64,000 nt of DNA from Pseudomonas sp. Irchel 3H7 (GCF_900187605.1 NZ_FYEA01000005.1:62001-126000), one strand, 5' to 3'. Shown: positions 28,514-37,866, counted from the first letter of the stretch. Made by a program: numbers and translations. Notes: a model not told the origin generated them from the letters alone.

Positions 28514-28566
28514 ATTTAAGGAAGAGTCATGCGCTGTCAACCACGATACGAAGGACCGGTTTACAT
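28514..28566 (-). promoter_or_regulatory. bioB promoter with BirA-like operator
   Basis: Plus-strand CTGTCAACC-N15-GGTTTACAT at 28534-28566 matches the BirA operator TTGTAAACC-N15-GGTTTACAA at 7/9 and 8/9 positions with a correct spacer. The left half-site contains, on the minus strand, a perfect -35 TTGACA (28540-28535). An AT-rich TTAAATAT lies 15-17 nt further on as -10. The operator sits inside the first codons of the divergent ComF-family gene. Confidence 0.7.
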
Positions 28567-29263
28567 CTGTTTAAATAATGTACAAACCTGCCTGCTTTGC
28601 GATGAGCCGGCAGAAGCAGAAATGCCAATTTGCGTGGCTTGCGAAACTGATCTGCCCTGGCTCGGCGACCACTGCCAGACCTGCGCCTTGCCACTCCTCG
28701 CCGCGGGCCTGACCTGCGGCGAGTGCCTGCTAGAGCCGCCGGCGTTCGAACTGGTGGTGGTGCCGTGGCAGTATGGCTTCCCCGTCGACAGTTTGATTAC
28801 GCGCTTTAAACACAACGCAAAATGGCCGTTTGGCCACCTGCTCGCCGACGTTCTCGGGCAATACCTGCAACATCGCTTCGATGAGGGTTTGCCACGGCCT
28901 GATGCGTTGTTGCCGGTACCGCTGGCGAATAAACGCCTGCGTCAACGCGGGTTCAACCAGGCAGCTATGTTGGCGCGGTGGTTGAGTGAGTCGCTGGATC
29001 TGCCGTGTGAAGAAACGGTTCTGCGCCGAGTCAAGGACACCGATGCCCAGCAGTCGCTCGACGCCAAATCGCGTAAACGTAATCTGCGCAATGCCTTCGA
29101 CCTCATGCCGGATGCGCAGGTAAAAAACCGACATCTCGCGCTGGTTGATGACGTATTGACCACCGGCGCTACCGCACAGGCTCTCGCCCGGTTGCTGATG
29201 AACGCTGGCGCCGCGCGGGTCGATGTCTATTGCCTGGCGCGCACGCCAAAGCCTGGAAGCTGA
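28529..29263 (+). CDS. ComF family phosphoribosyltransferase-like protein
   Basis: 244 residues. An N-terminal zinc-ribbon-like cysteine set (CLLC, CVAC, CQTC, CGEC) is followed by a PRTase domain with LLPVPLANKRLRQRGFNQ and the PRPP loop LVDDVLTTGATA. Related to ComF/GntX. ComF takes part in DNA uptake in some bacteria; in Pseudomonas the role is not settled. GGAAGAG lies just before ATG 28529. Divergent from bioB with 91 bp between starts. Confidence 0.85.
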   Translation: MRCQPRYEGPVYICLNNVQTCLLCDEPAEAEMPICVACETDLPWLGDHCQTCALPLLAAGLTCGECLLEPPAFELVVVPWQYGFPVDSLITRFKHNAKWPFGHLLADVLGQYLQHRFDEGLPRPDALLPVPLANKRLRQRGFNQAAMLARWLSESLDLPCEETVLRRVKDTDAQQSLDAKSRKRNLRNAFDLMPDAQVKNRHLALVDDVLTTGATAQALARLLMNAGAARVDVYCLARTPKPGS

Positions 29264-29276
29264 AGTCGACACAATC

Positions 29277-29370
29277 CCCCTGTGGGAATGAGCCTGCTCG
29301 CGATAGCGTCATCATTGCCAACATTTATGCTGACTGATCCACCGCCATCGCGAGCAGGCTCACTCCTACA
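29277..29370. repeat. REPIN, family C
   Basis: CCCTGTGGGAATGAGCCTGC on the left and TCGCGAGCAGGCTCACTCCT on the right, between the ComF-family gene and modE. An open frame running through it upstream of modE is not coding. Confidence 0.88.
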
Positions 29371-29452
29371 ATGGATTTGGGTTCGGCTTGACTCTCGCGT
29401 TGCGAGCGGCCAACTTCCACGTCCACCGCCACAGCAAAAAAGCACCCCATCC

Positions 29453-30217
29453 ATGTCCATGCCGTCCCTGTTGTCCCAGCACATCGTCCGCCGTCCGCAG
29501 CGCATCGCCCTGCTGCAACACATCGCCGAACAGGGCTCGATCACCCGCGCCGCAAAAAGCGCCGGCCTGAGTTACAAAGCGGCGTGGGATGCCATCGATG
29601 AGCTGAACAATCTGGCGCAAAAACCATTGGTCGAGCGTGCCGTCGGTGGCAAGGGTGGCGGCGGCGCGAAACTGTCCAGCGAAGGCGAGCGCGTTTTGCG
29701 CCTGTATCAGAAGCTGCAAGCCTTGCAGGCCCAAGTGCTGGAAGCGGCGGAAGATGCCAGCGATCTGGATCTGCTCGGTCGTTTGATGCTCAGAACCAGC
29801 GCGCGCAACCAGTTGCACGGCAAAGTCGTGGCGATCGAAGCGCAGGGCCGCAATGACCTGATCCGCCTCGAACTGGCCGAAGGTCTGTGCCTCGACGCGC
29901 AGATCACCCACGACAGCACCGTGCATCTGGAACTACAAACCGGTACCGAAGTGGTGGCGCTGATCAAGGCCGGCTGGCTGGAATTGCTCGGCACCGAGCA
30001 ATCTGCAACGTCTGGTCACAATCTTCTGAAGGGCACTATCGAAGCGATTCTCGACGCCGAGGACGGCCCCAGCGAAGTACGGATTACCCTGCCCAACGGC
30101 CATACCCTCTGCGCCTTGGCTGAGCCGCTCGATTTGCGCACGCGCGGGCTGACCGTCGAGCAACCGGTGCAGGTGCAGTTTTCGCCGTCCAATGTGCTGA
30201 TCGGCACGCCGCTGTAA
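29453..30217 (+). CDS. modE: ModE family molybdate-responsive regulator
   Basis: 254 residues. An N-terminal LysR-like HTH (RRPQRIALLQHIAEQGSI, KSAGLSYKAAWDAIDELN, then GGKGGGGAKLS) is followed by two TOBE/Mop domains that bind molybdate (SARNQLHGKV and TSGHNLLKGT starts). In other bacteria ModE with molybdate represses modABC. The transporter genes are not adjacent here. ATG 29459 is a second possible start. Confidence 0.9.
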   Translation: MSMPSLLSQHIVRRPQRIALLQHIAEQGSITRAAKSAGLSYKAAWDAIDELNNLAQKPLVERAVGGKGGGGAKLSSEGERVLRLYQKLQALQAQVLEAAEDASDLDLLGRLMLRTSARNQLHGKVVAIEAQGRNDLIRLELAEGLCLDAQITHDSTVHLELQTGTEVVALIKAGWLELLGTEQSATSGHNLLKGTIEAILDAEDGPSEVRITLPNGHTLCALAEPLDLRTRGLTVEQPVQVQFSPSNVLIGTPL

Positions 30218-30287
30218 TCAGGCGCTGCAACGAAAGCGTCATCGACGCTCATTAAGGTAGCTGCCAAAACCAAGCAGGGAGCCTGAT

Positions 30288-32189
30288 GTGAGCCTATTAG
30301 AAGAAAACCAATCCACTGATCTGGAAAAGATGGTCGGCCTCAGCCGTCGTGGTTTCATCGGCGCCGGTGCGCTGTGCGGCGCGGCGATGTTCCTCGGTGG
30401 CAGTCTGTTGAGCCGCAGCGCGCTGGCCACCGGCGTCAGCGCCGGCAACAGCCGCCTGCTCGGTTTCGAGAGCATTCCCGCTGCGACCACCGATGTCATC
30501 ACGCTGCCCAAAGGCTACAAGTCTTCGGTGCTGATCAGTTGGGGCCAGCCATTGCAGAAAAATGGCCCGGCCTTCGACCCGAGCGGCAACGGCACCGCAG
30601 CCGCACAGGAAGTGCAGTTCGGCGACAACAACGACGGCATGAGCCTGTTCGCCTTCCCCGACGACCGCAATCGCGCGTTGATGGCGATCAACAACGAATA
30701 CACCAACTACCGCTACCTCTACCCGCACGGCGGCATGCCGCAATCGGCCGAAGACGTGCGCAAGGCACTGGCCTGCGAAGGCGTGTCGGTGATCGAAGTG
30801 CAGCGCAAGAACGGTCAGTGGCAGTTCGTTCAAGGCTCGCGTTACAACCGCCGCATTCACGGCAACTCGCCGCTGCGCATCAGCGGCCCGGCGGCCGGTC
30901 ATGACCTGATGAAAACCGCGGCCGACAAGCACGGCAAGAAAGTCCTCGGCACGTTCCAGAACTGCGCCAACGGTAAAACGCCGTGGGGCACTTACCTGAC
31001 CTGCGAAGAAAACTTCACCGACTGCTTCGGCAGCAGCAACGCCCAGCAGCAGTTCGACCCGGCGCAAAAGCGCTACGGCGTCTCGGTCGCCAGCCGCGAG
31101 ATCAACTGGCACCCGTACGATCCGCGCTTCGACATGGCGAAAAACCCCAACGAACTCAACCGTCACGGCTGGGTGGTCGAGATCGATCCGTTCGATCCGC
31201 AATCGACTCCGGTCAAACGCACGGCACTGGGCCGCTTCAAACATGAAAACGCCGCCCTGGCCGAGACCGACGACGGTCGCGCCGTGGTGTACATGGGCGA
31301 CGACGAGCGTGGCGAATTCATCTACAAATTCGTCAGCCGCGACCGCATCAACCACCGCAACGCCAAGGCCAACCGCGACATCCTCGACCACGGCACCTTG
31401 TACGTAGCGAAATTCGACAACGGCGACAGCAACCCCGATCACCCGAAAGGCCAGGGCCAGTGGATCGAGCTGACCCACGGCAAAAACGGCATCGACGCCA
31501 GCAGCGGTTTCGCCGATCAGGCTGAAGTGCTGATCCATGCGCGCCTTGCCGCCAGCGTGGTTGGCGCAACGCGCATGGACCGTCCGGAATGGATCGTCGT
31601 CAGCCCGAAGGACGGCCAGGTCTATTGCACCCTGACCAACAACGCCAAGCGCGGCGAGGACGGGCAACCGGTGGGCGGACCGAACCCGCGCGAGAAGAAC
31701 GTCTACGGGCAGATCCTGCGCTGGCGCACCGACCGCGACGATCACGCGTCGAAGTCGTTTGCCTGGGATCTGTTTGTGGTCGCCGGCAATCCGGGCGTAC
31801 ATGCCGGAACGCCGAAGGGTGGCTCGAAGAACATCACCCCGCAGAACATGTTCAACAGCCCGGATGGCTTGGGCTTCGACAAGGCCGGACGCTTGTGGAT
31901 TCTCACCGATGGCGACTCCAGTAACGCTGGGGACTTTGCCGGGATGGGCAATAACCAGATGCTTTGCGCCGATCCGAAGACCGGTGAAATTCGTCGGTTC
32001 ATGGTCGGGCCGATTGGTTGTGAAGTGACGGGCATCAGCTTCTCGCCGGATCAGAAAACCCTGTTTGTCGGGATTCAGCATCCGGGGGAGAACGGTGGTT
32101 CGACCTTCCCTGAGCATTTGCCGAATGGCAAGCCGCGGTCTTCGGTGATGGCGATTACTCGCGAGGATGGTGGAATCGTCGGCGCCTGA
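30288..32189 (+). CDS. phoX: PhoX-family alkaline phosphatase, Tat-exported
   Basis: 633 residues. A Tat signal SRRGFIG at residues 19-25 is followed by a hydrophobic stretch ending near RSALATG. The mature part is the PhoX/DUF839 domain with NNEYTNYRYLYPHG, TCEENFTDCFG, DDERGEFIYKFVS and SPDGLGFDKAGRLWI metal-binding blocks. It is a calcium/iron-dependent phosphomonoesterase acting in the periplasm or outside. Start GTG 30288 with AGGGAG 6 nt upstream. I see no convincing Pho box in the 70-bp gap. Confidence 0.9.
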   Translation: MSLLEENQSTDLEKMVGLSRRGFIGAGALCGAAMFLGGSLLSRSALATGVSAGNSRLLGFESIPAATTDVITLPKGYKSSVLISWGQPLQKNGPAFDPSGNGTAAAQEVQFGDNNDGMSLFAFPDDRNRALMAINNEYTNYRYLYPHGGMPQSAEDVRKALACEGVSVIEVQRKNGQWQFVQGSRYNRRIHGNSPLRISGPAAGHDLMKTAADKHGKKVLGTFQNCANGKTPWGTYLTCEENFTDCFGSSNAQQQFDPAQKRYGVSVASREINWHPYDPRFDMAKNPNELNRHGWVVEIDPFDPQSTPVKRTALGRFKHENAALAETDDGRAVVYMGDDERGEFIYKFVSRDRINHRNAKANRDILDHGTLYVAKFDNGDSNPDHPKGQGQWIELTHGKNGIDASSGFADQAEVLIHARLAASVVGATRMDRPEWIVVSPKDGQVYCTLTNNAKRGEDGQPVGGPNPREKNVYGQILRWRTDRDDHASKSFAWDLFVVAGNPGVHAGTPKGGSKNITPQNMFNSPDGLGFDKAGRLWILTDGDSSNAGDFAGMGNNQMLCADPKTGEIRRFMVGPIGCEVTGISFSPDQKTLFVGIQHPGENGGSTFPEHLPNGKPRSSVMAITREDGGIVGA

Positions 32190-32196
32190 CAGGCCC

Positions 32197-32272
32197 TCAT
32201 CGCGAGCAGGCTCACTTCTACATTTGGAATGCGTGCGTTCCCCTGTGGGAGTGAGCCTGCTCGCGATGGCGT
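32197..32272. repeat. REPIN, family C
   Basis: CATCGCGAGCAGGCTCACTT left arm and GGGAGTGAGCCTGCTCGCGA right arm, after phoX. Confidence 0.88.
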
Positions 32273-32359
32273 CAGCACAGACACCAACCAACTCCCCCGC
32301 TGCCATCTGCGCTACCATGCTGGGCCGGACGCGGCAGCCTGCTGCGCGCAGGAGTCAGC

Positions 32360-33334
32360 ATGGCCCACCCGTTTGAAACCCTCACCCCCGACCTCGTGCT
32401 TGATGCCGTTGAAAGCATCGGCTTCCTCAGTGATGCACGCATTCTGGCGCTCAACAGCTACGAAAACCGCGTCTATCAGGTCGGCATCGAAGACTCCGAA
32501 CCGCTGATCGCCAAGTTCTATCGCCCGCAGCGCTGGACCAACGAAGCCATCCTCGAAGAACACAAGTTCACCTTCGAGCTGGCCGACGTCGACATTCCGG
32601 TCGTGGCGCCGCTGATCCATAACGGCGAAACCCTGCACGAGCATGCCGGTTTCCGCTTCACCCTGTTCCCGCGGCGCGGCGGCCGTGCGCCGGAGCCGGG
32701 CAATCTTGATCAGCTGTATCGCCTCGGCCAGTTGCTCGGGCGCATTCACGCGGTCGGCGCGACCAAGCCGTTCGAACACCGTGAAGCCCTCGCCGTGCAG
32801 AACTTCGGCCACGCCTCACTGAACACCTTGCTGGAAGGCAACTTCATTCCGAAAAGCCTGCTGCCGGCCTACGAGTCCGTCGCCCGCGACCTGCTTAAAC
32901 GCGTGGAAGATGCCTACGCCAACACGCCACACCAGAACATCCGCATGCACGGCGACTGCCACCCCGGCAACATGATGTGCCGCGACGAAATGTTCCACAT
33001 CGTCGACCTCGACGACTGCCGCATGGGCCCGGCGGTACAGGACATCTGGATGATGCTCGCCGGTGATCGCCAGGAATGCCTGGGGCAGTTGTCGGAGTTG
33101 ATGGATGGCTACAACGAGTTTCACGACTTCGACCCGCGTGAGCTGGCGCTGATCGAACCGCTGCGCGCCTTGCGTCTGATGCACTACAGCGCCTGGCTCG
33201 CGCGGCGCTGGGATGACCCGGCGTTCCCGCACAGCTTTCCGTGGTTCGGCACCGAGCGTTATTGGGGTGATCAGGTCCTGGCGTTGCGTGAGCAGCTATC
33301 AGCGCTTAACGAAGAACCTTTGAAGTTGTTCTGA
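32360..33334 (+). CDS. srkA: stress response kinase A (SrkA/YihE)
   Basis: 324 residues, a Ser/Thr kinase of the APH/choline-kinase fold. It shows YENRVYQVGIED...IAKFYRP (ATP-binding lysine), HGDCHPGNM (catalytic loop) and IVDLDDCRMGP (metal-binding). In E. coli SrkA protects against stress-induced death linked to MazF. Single gene with REP elements on both sides. Confidence 0.9.
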   Translation: MAHPFETLTPDLVLDAVESIGFLSDARILALNSYENRVYQVGIEDSEPLIAKFYRPQRWTNEAILEEHKFTFELADVDIPVVAPLIHNGETLHEHAGFRFTLFPRRGGRAPEPGNLDQLYRLGQLLGRIHAVGATKPFEHREALAVQNFGHASLNTLLEGNFIPKSLLPAYESVARDLLKRVEDAYANTPHQNIRMHGDCHPGNMMCRDEMFHIVDLDDCRMGPAVQDIWMMLAGDRQECLGQLSELMDGYNEFHDFDPRELALIEPLRALRLMHYSAWLARRWDDPAFPHSFPWFGTERYWGDQVLALREQLSALNEEPLKLF

Positions 33335-33340
33335 ATTAAA

Positions 33341-33420
33341 GATCAAAAGATCGCAGCCTTCGGCAGCTCCTACATGGATCGCATTCCCCTGTAGGAGCTG
33401 CCGAAGGCTGCGATCTTTTC
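33341..33420. repeat. REPIN, family B
   Basis: GATCAAAAGATCGCAGCCTT left arm and AAGGCTGCGATCTTTTC right end, between srkA and rarD. It may also terminate srkA. Confidence 0.9.
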
Positions 33421-33494
33421 GCTTTCTGACACGACACATCTATACGACCTCCTTACAATCCCTCCTTTGTTAGCTGCCTAAGCAAGGATTCTGC

Positions 33495-34382
33495 ATGCAA
33501 GCCGCCAACCCGCGTCGCGGGTACATTCTGGGCCTGAGTGCCTACATCATCTGGGGCCTGTTCCCGATCTACTTCAAAGCCATCGCCGAGGTTCCGGCGG
33601 TCGAGATCATCATCCATCGGGTGTTGTGGTCGGCGCTGTTTGGTGCGCTGTTGCTGATGGTGTGGAAACACCCGGGCTGGTTGCGCGAGTTGCTCGACAA
33701 TCCCAAGCGACTGGCGATTCTGGCCTTGAGCGGAACGCTGATCGCGGCCAACTGGCTGACCTACGTGTGGTCGGTAAACAACGGGCGCATGCTTGAAGCG
33801 AGTCTCGGTTACTACATCAACCCGTTGGTAAACGTGCTCTTGGGCATGTTGATTCTTGGCGAACGCTTGCGCCGGATGCAGTGGATCGCGGTCGGTCTGG
33901 CAGCGGTCGGCGTGGCGCAACAGGTGTGGCAGGTCGGCAGTCTGCCGTGGGTGTCGCTGGTGCTGGCGCTGACGTTCGGCTTCTACGGTCTGATCCGCAA
34001 ACAGGCGCCAGTCAAAGCGTTGCCGGGGCTGGTGGTGGAAACCTGGATGCTGGTGCCGATCGCGATTGCCTGGCTGCTCTTCAACCAGACCGCGACCAGT
34101 GCGCAACCGGAGTTCTGGACCACGTCCCAAGCCTGGTGGCTGGTGGCGGCCGGTCCGGTGACATTGGTGCCGCTGGTGTGCTTCAACGCCGCCACGCGCC
34201 ACTTGCCTTACACCACCATCGGCTTCCTGCAATACCTGGCGCCGACCCTGGTGCTGCTGCAAGCGGTGTTGCTGTTCGGTGAGCACTTGTCGTCGAGCAC
34301 GTTAGTCGCGTTTATCTTCATTTGGGCCGGTCTGGCCGTTTACAGCGTCGATGCCGTGATCAGTTTGCGCCGGCGCAGCTGA
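33495..34382 (+). CDS. rarD: RarD, EamA-family inner-membrane transporter
   Basis: 295 residues with about ten transmembrane helices and the RarD N-terminus RRGYILGLSAYIIWGLFPIYFK. Linked to chloramphenicol resistance in older E. coli and Pseudomonas work; the natural substrate is not known. GGAT and a purine-rich stretch precede the ATG. Confidence 0.88.
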   Translation: MQAANPRRGYILGLSAYIIWGLFPIYFKAIAEVPAVEIIIHRVLWSALFGALLLMVWKHPGWLRELLDNPKRLAILALSGTLIAANWLTYVWSVNNGRMLEASLGYYINPLVNVLLGMLILGERLRRMQWIAVGLAAVGVAQQVWQVGSLPWVSLVLALTFGFYGLIRKQAPVKALPGLVVETWMLVPIAIAWLLFNQTATSAQPEFWTTSQAWWLVAAGPVTLVPLVCFNAATRHLPYTTIGFLQYLAPTLVLLQAVLLFGEHLSSSTLVAFIFIWAGLAVYSVDAVISLRRRS

Positions 34383-34404
34383 TCAAAAAACGCACAAACC
34401 CTCA

Positions 34405-34427
34405 CAGGCCACGGTTCTCGTGGCCTG
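34405..34427. terminator. hairpin after rarD
   Basis: CAGGCCACG-GTTCT-CGTGGCCTG, 9-bp stem 22 bp after the rarD stop. There is no proper T-run, so termination is only possible, not clear. Confidence 0.45.
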
Positions 34428-34445
34428 CATCGTTCCTTCCCAAGG

Positions 34446-34567
34446 TTATCCACAGCGTGATCCCCGCCGTTTGTGTGCAAGTCACTGAATGTTGGCGGTT
34501 TTTTGATCAACTCCAGTAAAGCCACGGCGGGCCTGGCGATGCGGGCAGTCTCTACAGGTTATCCACA
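34446..34567 (+). other. two consensus DnaA boxes in one intergenic region
   Basis: TTATCCACA occurs at 34446-34454 and again at 34559-34567, same orientation, 113 bp apart, in the 223-bp gap between convergent rarD and the GcvR-like gene. No AT-rich unwinding region or further boxes are seen, so this is not an origin. Confidence 0.55.
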
Positions 34568-34605
34568 GGCAGGTGCACGTTTAAACTGGATAACCCGGTC
34601 AGCGC

Positions 34606-35124
34606 TTAAACGTCTGTGCGTAACACCAGTTCGACCATCAGATCGTCGGCCAGGGTTTCCAGGCGCGACTGCAAGACGTCGAGCGACAAGGTCAGTGGCA
34701 CTGCAAGAATCGCCTCAGCGTGGAACAGCGGTTCACTGCTCATCGGTGCCGGGCGCACTTCCGTCACCAGCCGCTCAAGGTTGACGCCTTGCTCGCTCAA
34801 CAGCCGGGTGATGTCGCGCACGATGCCGGGACGATCATTGCCCACCAACTCCATGGCGATCGGTTTCCAGGTGCAAGACTGCTCGATACCACTCTCGGCA
34901 ATCAATACGCGGATGCCATGCGTCGACAGTGCTTGTAGGGAATCGACTAATTCGTCGTAAGCCTCCGCTGGCACGCCCACCCGAAGAATGCCCGCAAACT
35001 GCCCGGCCATCCGCGACATGCGGCTTTCCAGCCAGTTACCGCCATGCTCGGCGATGCATTGGGCGATACGCTCGACCTGCCCGGGCTTGTCCGGGGCGAA
35101 TACGGTGAGTACGAGATGGTCCAT
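34606..35124 (-). CDS. GcvR-like two-ACT-domain protein
   Basis: 172 residues with two ACT domains: VLTVFAPDKPGQVERIAQCI (about 4-75) and MELVGNDRPGIVRDITRLL (about 91-165). It matches the glycine cleavage system transcriptional repressor family, which acts by binding GcvA rather than DNA. The gcv genes are not in the window. The start is ATG 35124. Confidence 0.83.
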   Translation of the reverse strand: MDHLVLTVFAPDKPGQVERIAQCIAEHGGNWLESRMSRMAGQFAGILRVGVPAEAYDELVDSLQALSTHGIRVLIAESGIEQSCTWKPIAMELVGNDRPGIVRDITRLLSEQGVNLERLVTEVRPAPMSSEPLFHAEAILAVPLTLSLDVLQSRLETLADDLMVELVLRTDV

Positions 35125-35205
35125 GGCGTCGCCCTCTTGTCATGACTTTTGTTATAGAAGGGGAAGTATAGGCAAGGGTCGAATTTGCGTTGAGGCGACC
35201 GACGC

Positions 35206-35230
35206 TTTCGCGAGCAGGCTCGCTCCCACA
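35206..35230. repeat. single REP arm, family C
   Basis: TTTCGCGAGCAGGCTCGCTC followed by CCACA, without a partner arm. Confidence 0.75.
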
Positions 35231-35398
35231 TAAACCGGTGCCATAGCAGCCAAATACCATTTATGTGTACAACTTTTTATATTTAGCTGGAACAATCCAA
35301 TGGTTTTTTGAGAACATCCCGTTCCGCGATGTGACCGCAATGCGACATGAGGTCGCAGAACGACGTAATTAGTCTGATTTTCACAAGCGCAACTCATC

Positions 35399-35426
35399 AT
35401 GTAGTATGCCGCAGCGCGCACTACAT
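35399..35426. promoter_or_regulatory. RccR-type 28-bp operator upstream of glcB
   Basis: ATGTAGT-N14-ACTACAT, exactly 28 bp, 204 bp before the glcB ATG. RccR of P. fluorescens, controlled by KDPG, is known to bind a long 28-bp pseudopalindrome at glyoxylate-shunt genes including aceA, and glcB is in its regulon. The match rests on my memory of that motif. Confidence 0.65.
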
Positions 35427-35629
35427 AACGCTGGATCGATGTCTGCCCAAGGCCTGTTCGCAACCCTGAAAGCCCCGTCAGCAAGGCCCCCAAGCCGTTG
35501 ATTGGTCCCAGCCCAGCCGCCCGCAATGGCATGTACTGGTCGGCAGGTTTGTGGTTTAAATGGCCAGAGGCTTCATTGTCAAAATTGAAGAGCTGAAAAG
35601 CGAAATAGCTGAGCAGAGTGAGGCAAGCA

Positions 35630-37807
35630 ATGACTGAACACGTTCAAGTCGGTGGCCTGCAGGTCGCCAAAGTCCTGTTCGACTTCGTGAACAACGAAGC
35701 CATTCCCGGTACCGGCCTCACCGCCGACAAATTCTGGGAAGGTGCCGACAAGGTCATTCATGACCTGGCGCCGAAGAACAAAGCCCTACTCGCCAAACGC
35801 GATGACTTCCAGGCTCGTATCGATGCCTGGCATCAGGAACGCAACGGTCAGGCGCACGACGCCGTGGCCTATAAAGCCTTCCTGCAAGAAATCGGTTATC
35901 TGCTGCCAGAAGCGGCTGATTTCCAGGCAACGACACAAAACGTCGATGATGAAATCGCCCGCACCGCCGGCCCACAACTTGTTGTGCCGGTGATGAACGC
36001 CCGCTTCGCTCTCAATGCCTCGAACGCCCGCTGGGGTTCGCTGTATGACGCCCTCTACGGCACCGACGCGATCAGCGAAGACGGTGGCGCGGAAAAAGGC
36101 AAAGGCTACAACAAGGTGCGTGGCGACAAAGTCATCGCCTTCGCCCGTGCGTTCCTCGACGAAGCTGCGCCATTGGCGGCTGGCTCCCACGTTGATTCGA
36201 CCGCCTACAAAATCGCTGACGGCAAACTGCTGGTCACCCTCAAGGGCGGCAGCAACACTGGCCTGCGCGATGACGCTCAGCTGATCGGTTTCCAGGGCGA
36301 CGCCAACGCGCCAATCGCCATCTTGCTGAAACACAACGGTCTGCACTTCGAAATCCAGGTCGACGCTACTACCCCGGTTGGCCAGACCGACCCGGCCGGC
36401 GTCAAAGACATCCTGATGGAAGCGGCCCTGACCACCATCATGGACTGCGAAGACTCCGTGGCCGCCGTCGATGCTGACGACAAAGTGGTGATCTACCGCA
36501 ACTGGCTCGGCCTGATGAAGGGCGACCTGTCGGAGTCCGTGTCCAAGGGCGGTCAGACCTTCACCCGCACCATGAACCCGGATCGCACCTACACCGCGCC
36601 GAATGGCGGTGAAGTGACGTTGCACGGTCGTTCGCTGCTGTTCGTGCGTAACGTCGGTCACCTGATGACCATCGACGCGATCCTCGACAAAGACGGCAAC
36701 GAAGTGCCGGAAGGCATCCTCGACGGTCTGGTCACTTGCCTCGCGGCGATGCACAACCTCAACGGCAACACCTCGCGTCGCAACACCCGCACCGGTTCCG
36801 TGTACATCGTTAAACCGAAGATGCACGGCCCGGAAGAAGCAGCGTTCACCAACGAGCTGTTCGGCCGCATCGAAGACGTGCTGGGCCTGAAGCGCAATAC
36901 GCTGAAAGTCGGGATCATGGACGAGGAACGCCGTACCACGGTCAACCTCAAGGCCTGCATCAAAGCGGCCAGCGAGCGCGTTGTGTTCATCAACACCGGA
37001 TTCCTCGACCGTACCGGCGACGAAATCCACACCTCCATGGAAGCCGGCCCGGTTGTGCGCAAGGCCGACATGAAGACTGAGAAGTGGATCGGCGCCTATG
37101 AAAACTGGAACGTCGATATTGGTCTGAGCACCGGCCTGCAAGGTCGTGCGCAAATCGGTAAAGGCATGTGGGCCATGCCCGACCTGATGGCCGCGATGCT
37201 CGAGCAGAAAATCGCGCACCCGCTGGCCGGCGCCAATACCGCTTGGGTACCGTCGCCAACGGCTGCTGCGCTGCACGCGCTGCATTATCACAAGGTCGAC
37301 GTGTTCGCCCGTCAGGCCGAACTGGCCAAACGTGCTCGTGCTTCGGTGGACGACATCCTGACCATCCCGCTGGCGGTCAACCCGAACTGGACGCCAGAGC
37401 AAATCAAGAACGAACTGGACAACAATTCCCAGGGCATTCTCGGTTACGTGGTGCGTTGGATTGACCAGGGTGTTGGCTGCTCGAAAGTACCGGACATCAA
37501 CGACGTCGGCCTGATGGAAGACCGTGCCACGCTGCGTATCTCCAGCCAGCACATCGCCAACTGGCTGCGCCACGGTGTGGTGACCGAAGTGCAAGTGATG
37601 GAAAGCCTCAAGCGCATGGCGCCGGTGGTGGATCGTCAGAACGCCAACGACCCGCTGTACCGTCCGCTGGCACCGAACTTCGACAGCAACATCGCCTTCC
37701 AGGCGGCGGTCGAACTGGTGGTTGAAGGTACCAAGCAGCCGAATGGCTACACCGAGCCGGTGCTGCACCGTCGTCGTCGCGAGTTCAAGAAGGCCAACGG
37801 CCTGTAA
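35630..37807 (+). CDS. glcB: malate synthase G
   Basis: 725 residues, the standard length for the G isoform. It condenses glyoxylate and acetyl-CoA to malate in the glyoxylate shunt. It shows [30 protein letters not shown] [15 protein letters not shown], and [16 protein letters not shown] near the C-terminus. The start ATG 35630 gives the family N-terminus [13 protein letters not shown]; the GTG at 35618 lies in the ribosome-binding stretch GAGTGAGG. Confidence 0.96.
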   Translation: MTEHVQVGGLQVAKVLFDFVNNEAIPGTGLTADKFWEGADKVIHDLAPKNKALLAKRDDFQARIDAWHQERNGQAHDAVAYKAFLQEIGYLLPEAADFQATTQNVDDEIARTAGPQLVVPVMNARFALNASNARWGSLYDALYGTDAISEDGGAEKGKGYNKVRGDKVIAFARAFLDEAAPLAAGSHVDSTAYKIADGKLLVTLKGGSNTGLRDDAQLIGFQGDANAPIAILLKHNGLHFEIQVDATTPVGQTDPAGVKDILMEAALTTIMDCEDSVAAVDADDKVVIYRNWLGLMKGDLSESVSKGGQTFTRTMNPDRTYTAPNGGEVTLHGRSLLFVRNVGHLMTIDAILDKDGNEVPEGILDGLVTCLAAMHNLNGNTSRRNTRTGSVYIVKPKMHGPEEAAFTNELFGRIEDVLGLKRNTLKVGIMDEERRTTVNLKACIKAASERVVFINTGFLDRTGDEIHTSMEAGPVVRKADMKTEKWIGAYENWNVDIGLSTGLQGRAQIGKGMWAMPDLMAAMLEQKIAHPLAGANTAWVPSPTAAALHALHYHKVDVFARQAELAKRARASVDDILTIPLAVNPNWTPEQIKNELDNNSQGILGYVVRWIDQGVGCSKVPDINDVGLMEDRATLRISSQHIANWLRHGVVTEVQVMESLKRMAPVVDRQNANDPLYRPLAPNFDSNIAFQAAVELVVEGTKQPNGYTEPVLHRRRREFKKANGL

Positions 37808-37830
37808 CTTGCGCTGAATGCCGGACATGA

Positions 37831-37866
37831 AAAAGCCCTGATCGAGAGATCAGGGCTTTTTTGTTT
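37831..37866 (+). terminator. intrinsic terminator of glcB
   Basis: AAAAGCCCTGATC-GAGA-GATCAGGGCTTTT, a 13-bp stem followed by more T, 23 bp after the stop. Confidence 0.92.

Larger units (their letters stand above)
35125..35629. other. 505-bp intergenic region upstream of glcB
   Basis: Between the divergent GcvR-like gene and glcB. It holds a single REP arm (35206), an AT-rich stretch at about 35260-35320, an inverted repeat TGCGAC-N5-GTCGCA at 35341-35357, the RccR-type dyad at 35399, and then about 200 bp of GC-rich leader up to the glcB start. I see no ORF with coding character in it. Confidence 0.8.

Noticed and set aside
28559..28586. second dyad GGTTTACAT...ATGTACAAACC in the ComF-family gene as a separate operator
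   Set aside because: The arms differ by an inserted GT and the polarity is opposite to a BirA site; the upstream CTGTCAACC half-site gives a better, correctly spaced match.
29282..29452. 57-codon N-terminal extension of modE
   Set aside because: The extension would translate a family C REPIN, and ModE relatives begin near the chosen start.
30218..30287. possible Pho box upstream of phoX
   Set aside because: GCGTCAT and CTGTAAT occur but no second repeat with 4-nt spacing matches CTGTCAT; the resemblance is within chance.
30297..32318. 673-codon frame antisense to phoX, and a similar 600-codon frame antisense to davB-davA (2137-3939)
   Set aside because: Both mirror well-identified genes and show arginine/histidine/valine-rich shadow composition with no domain.
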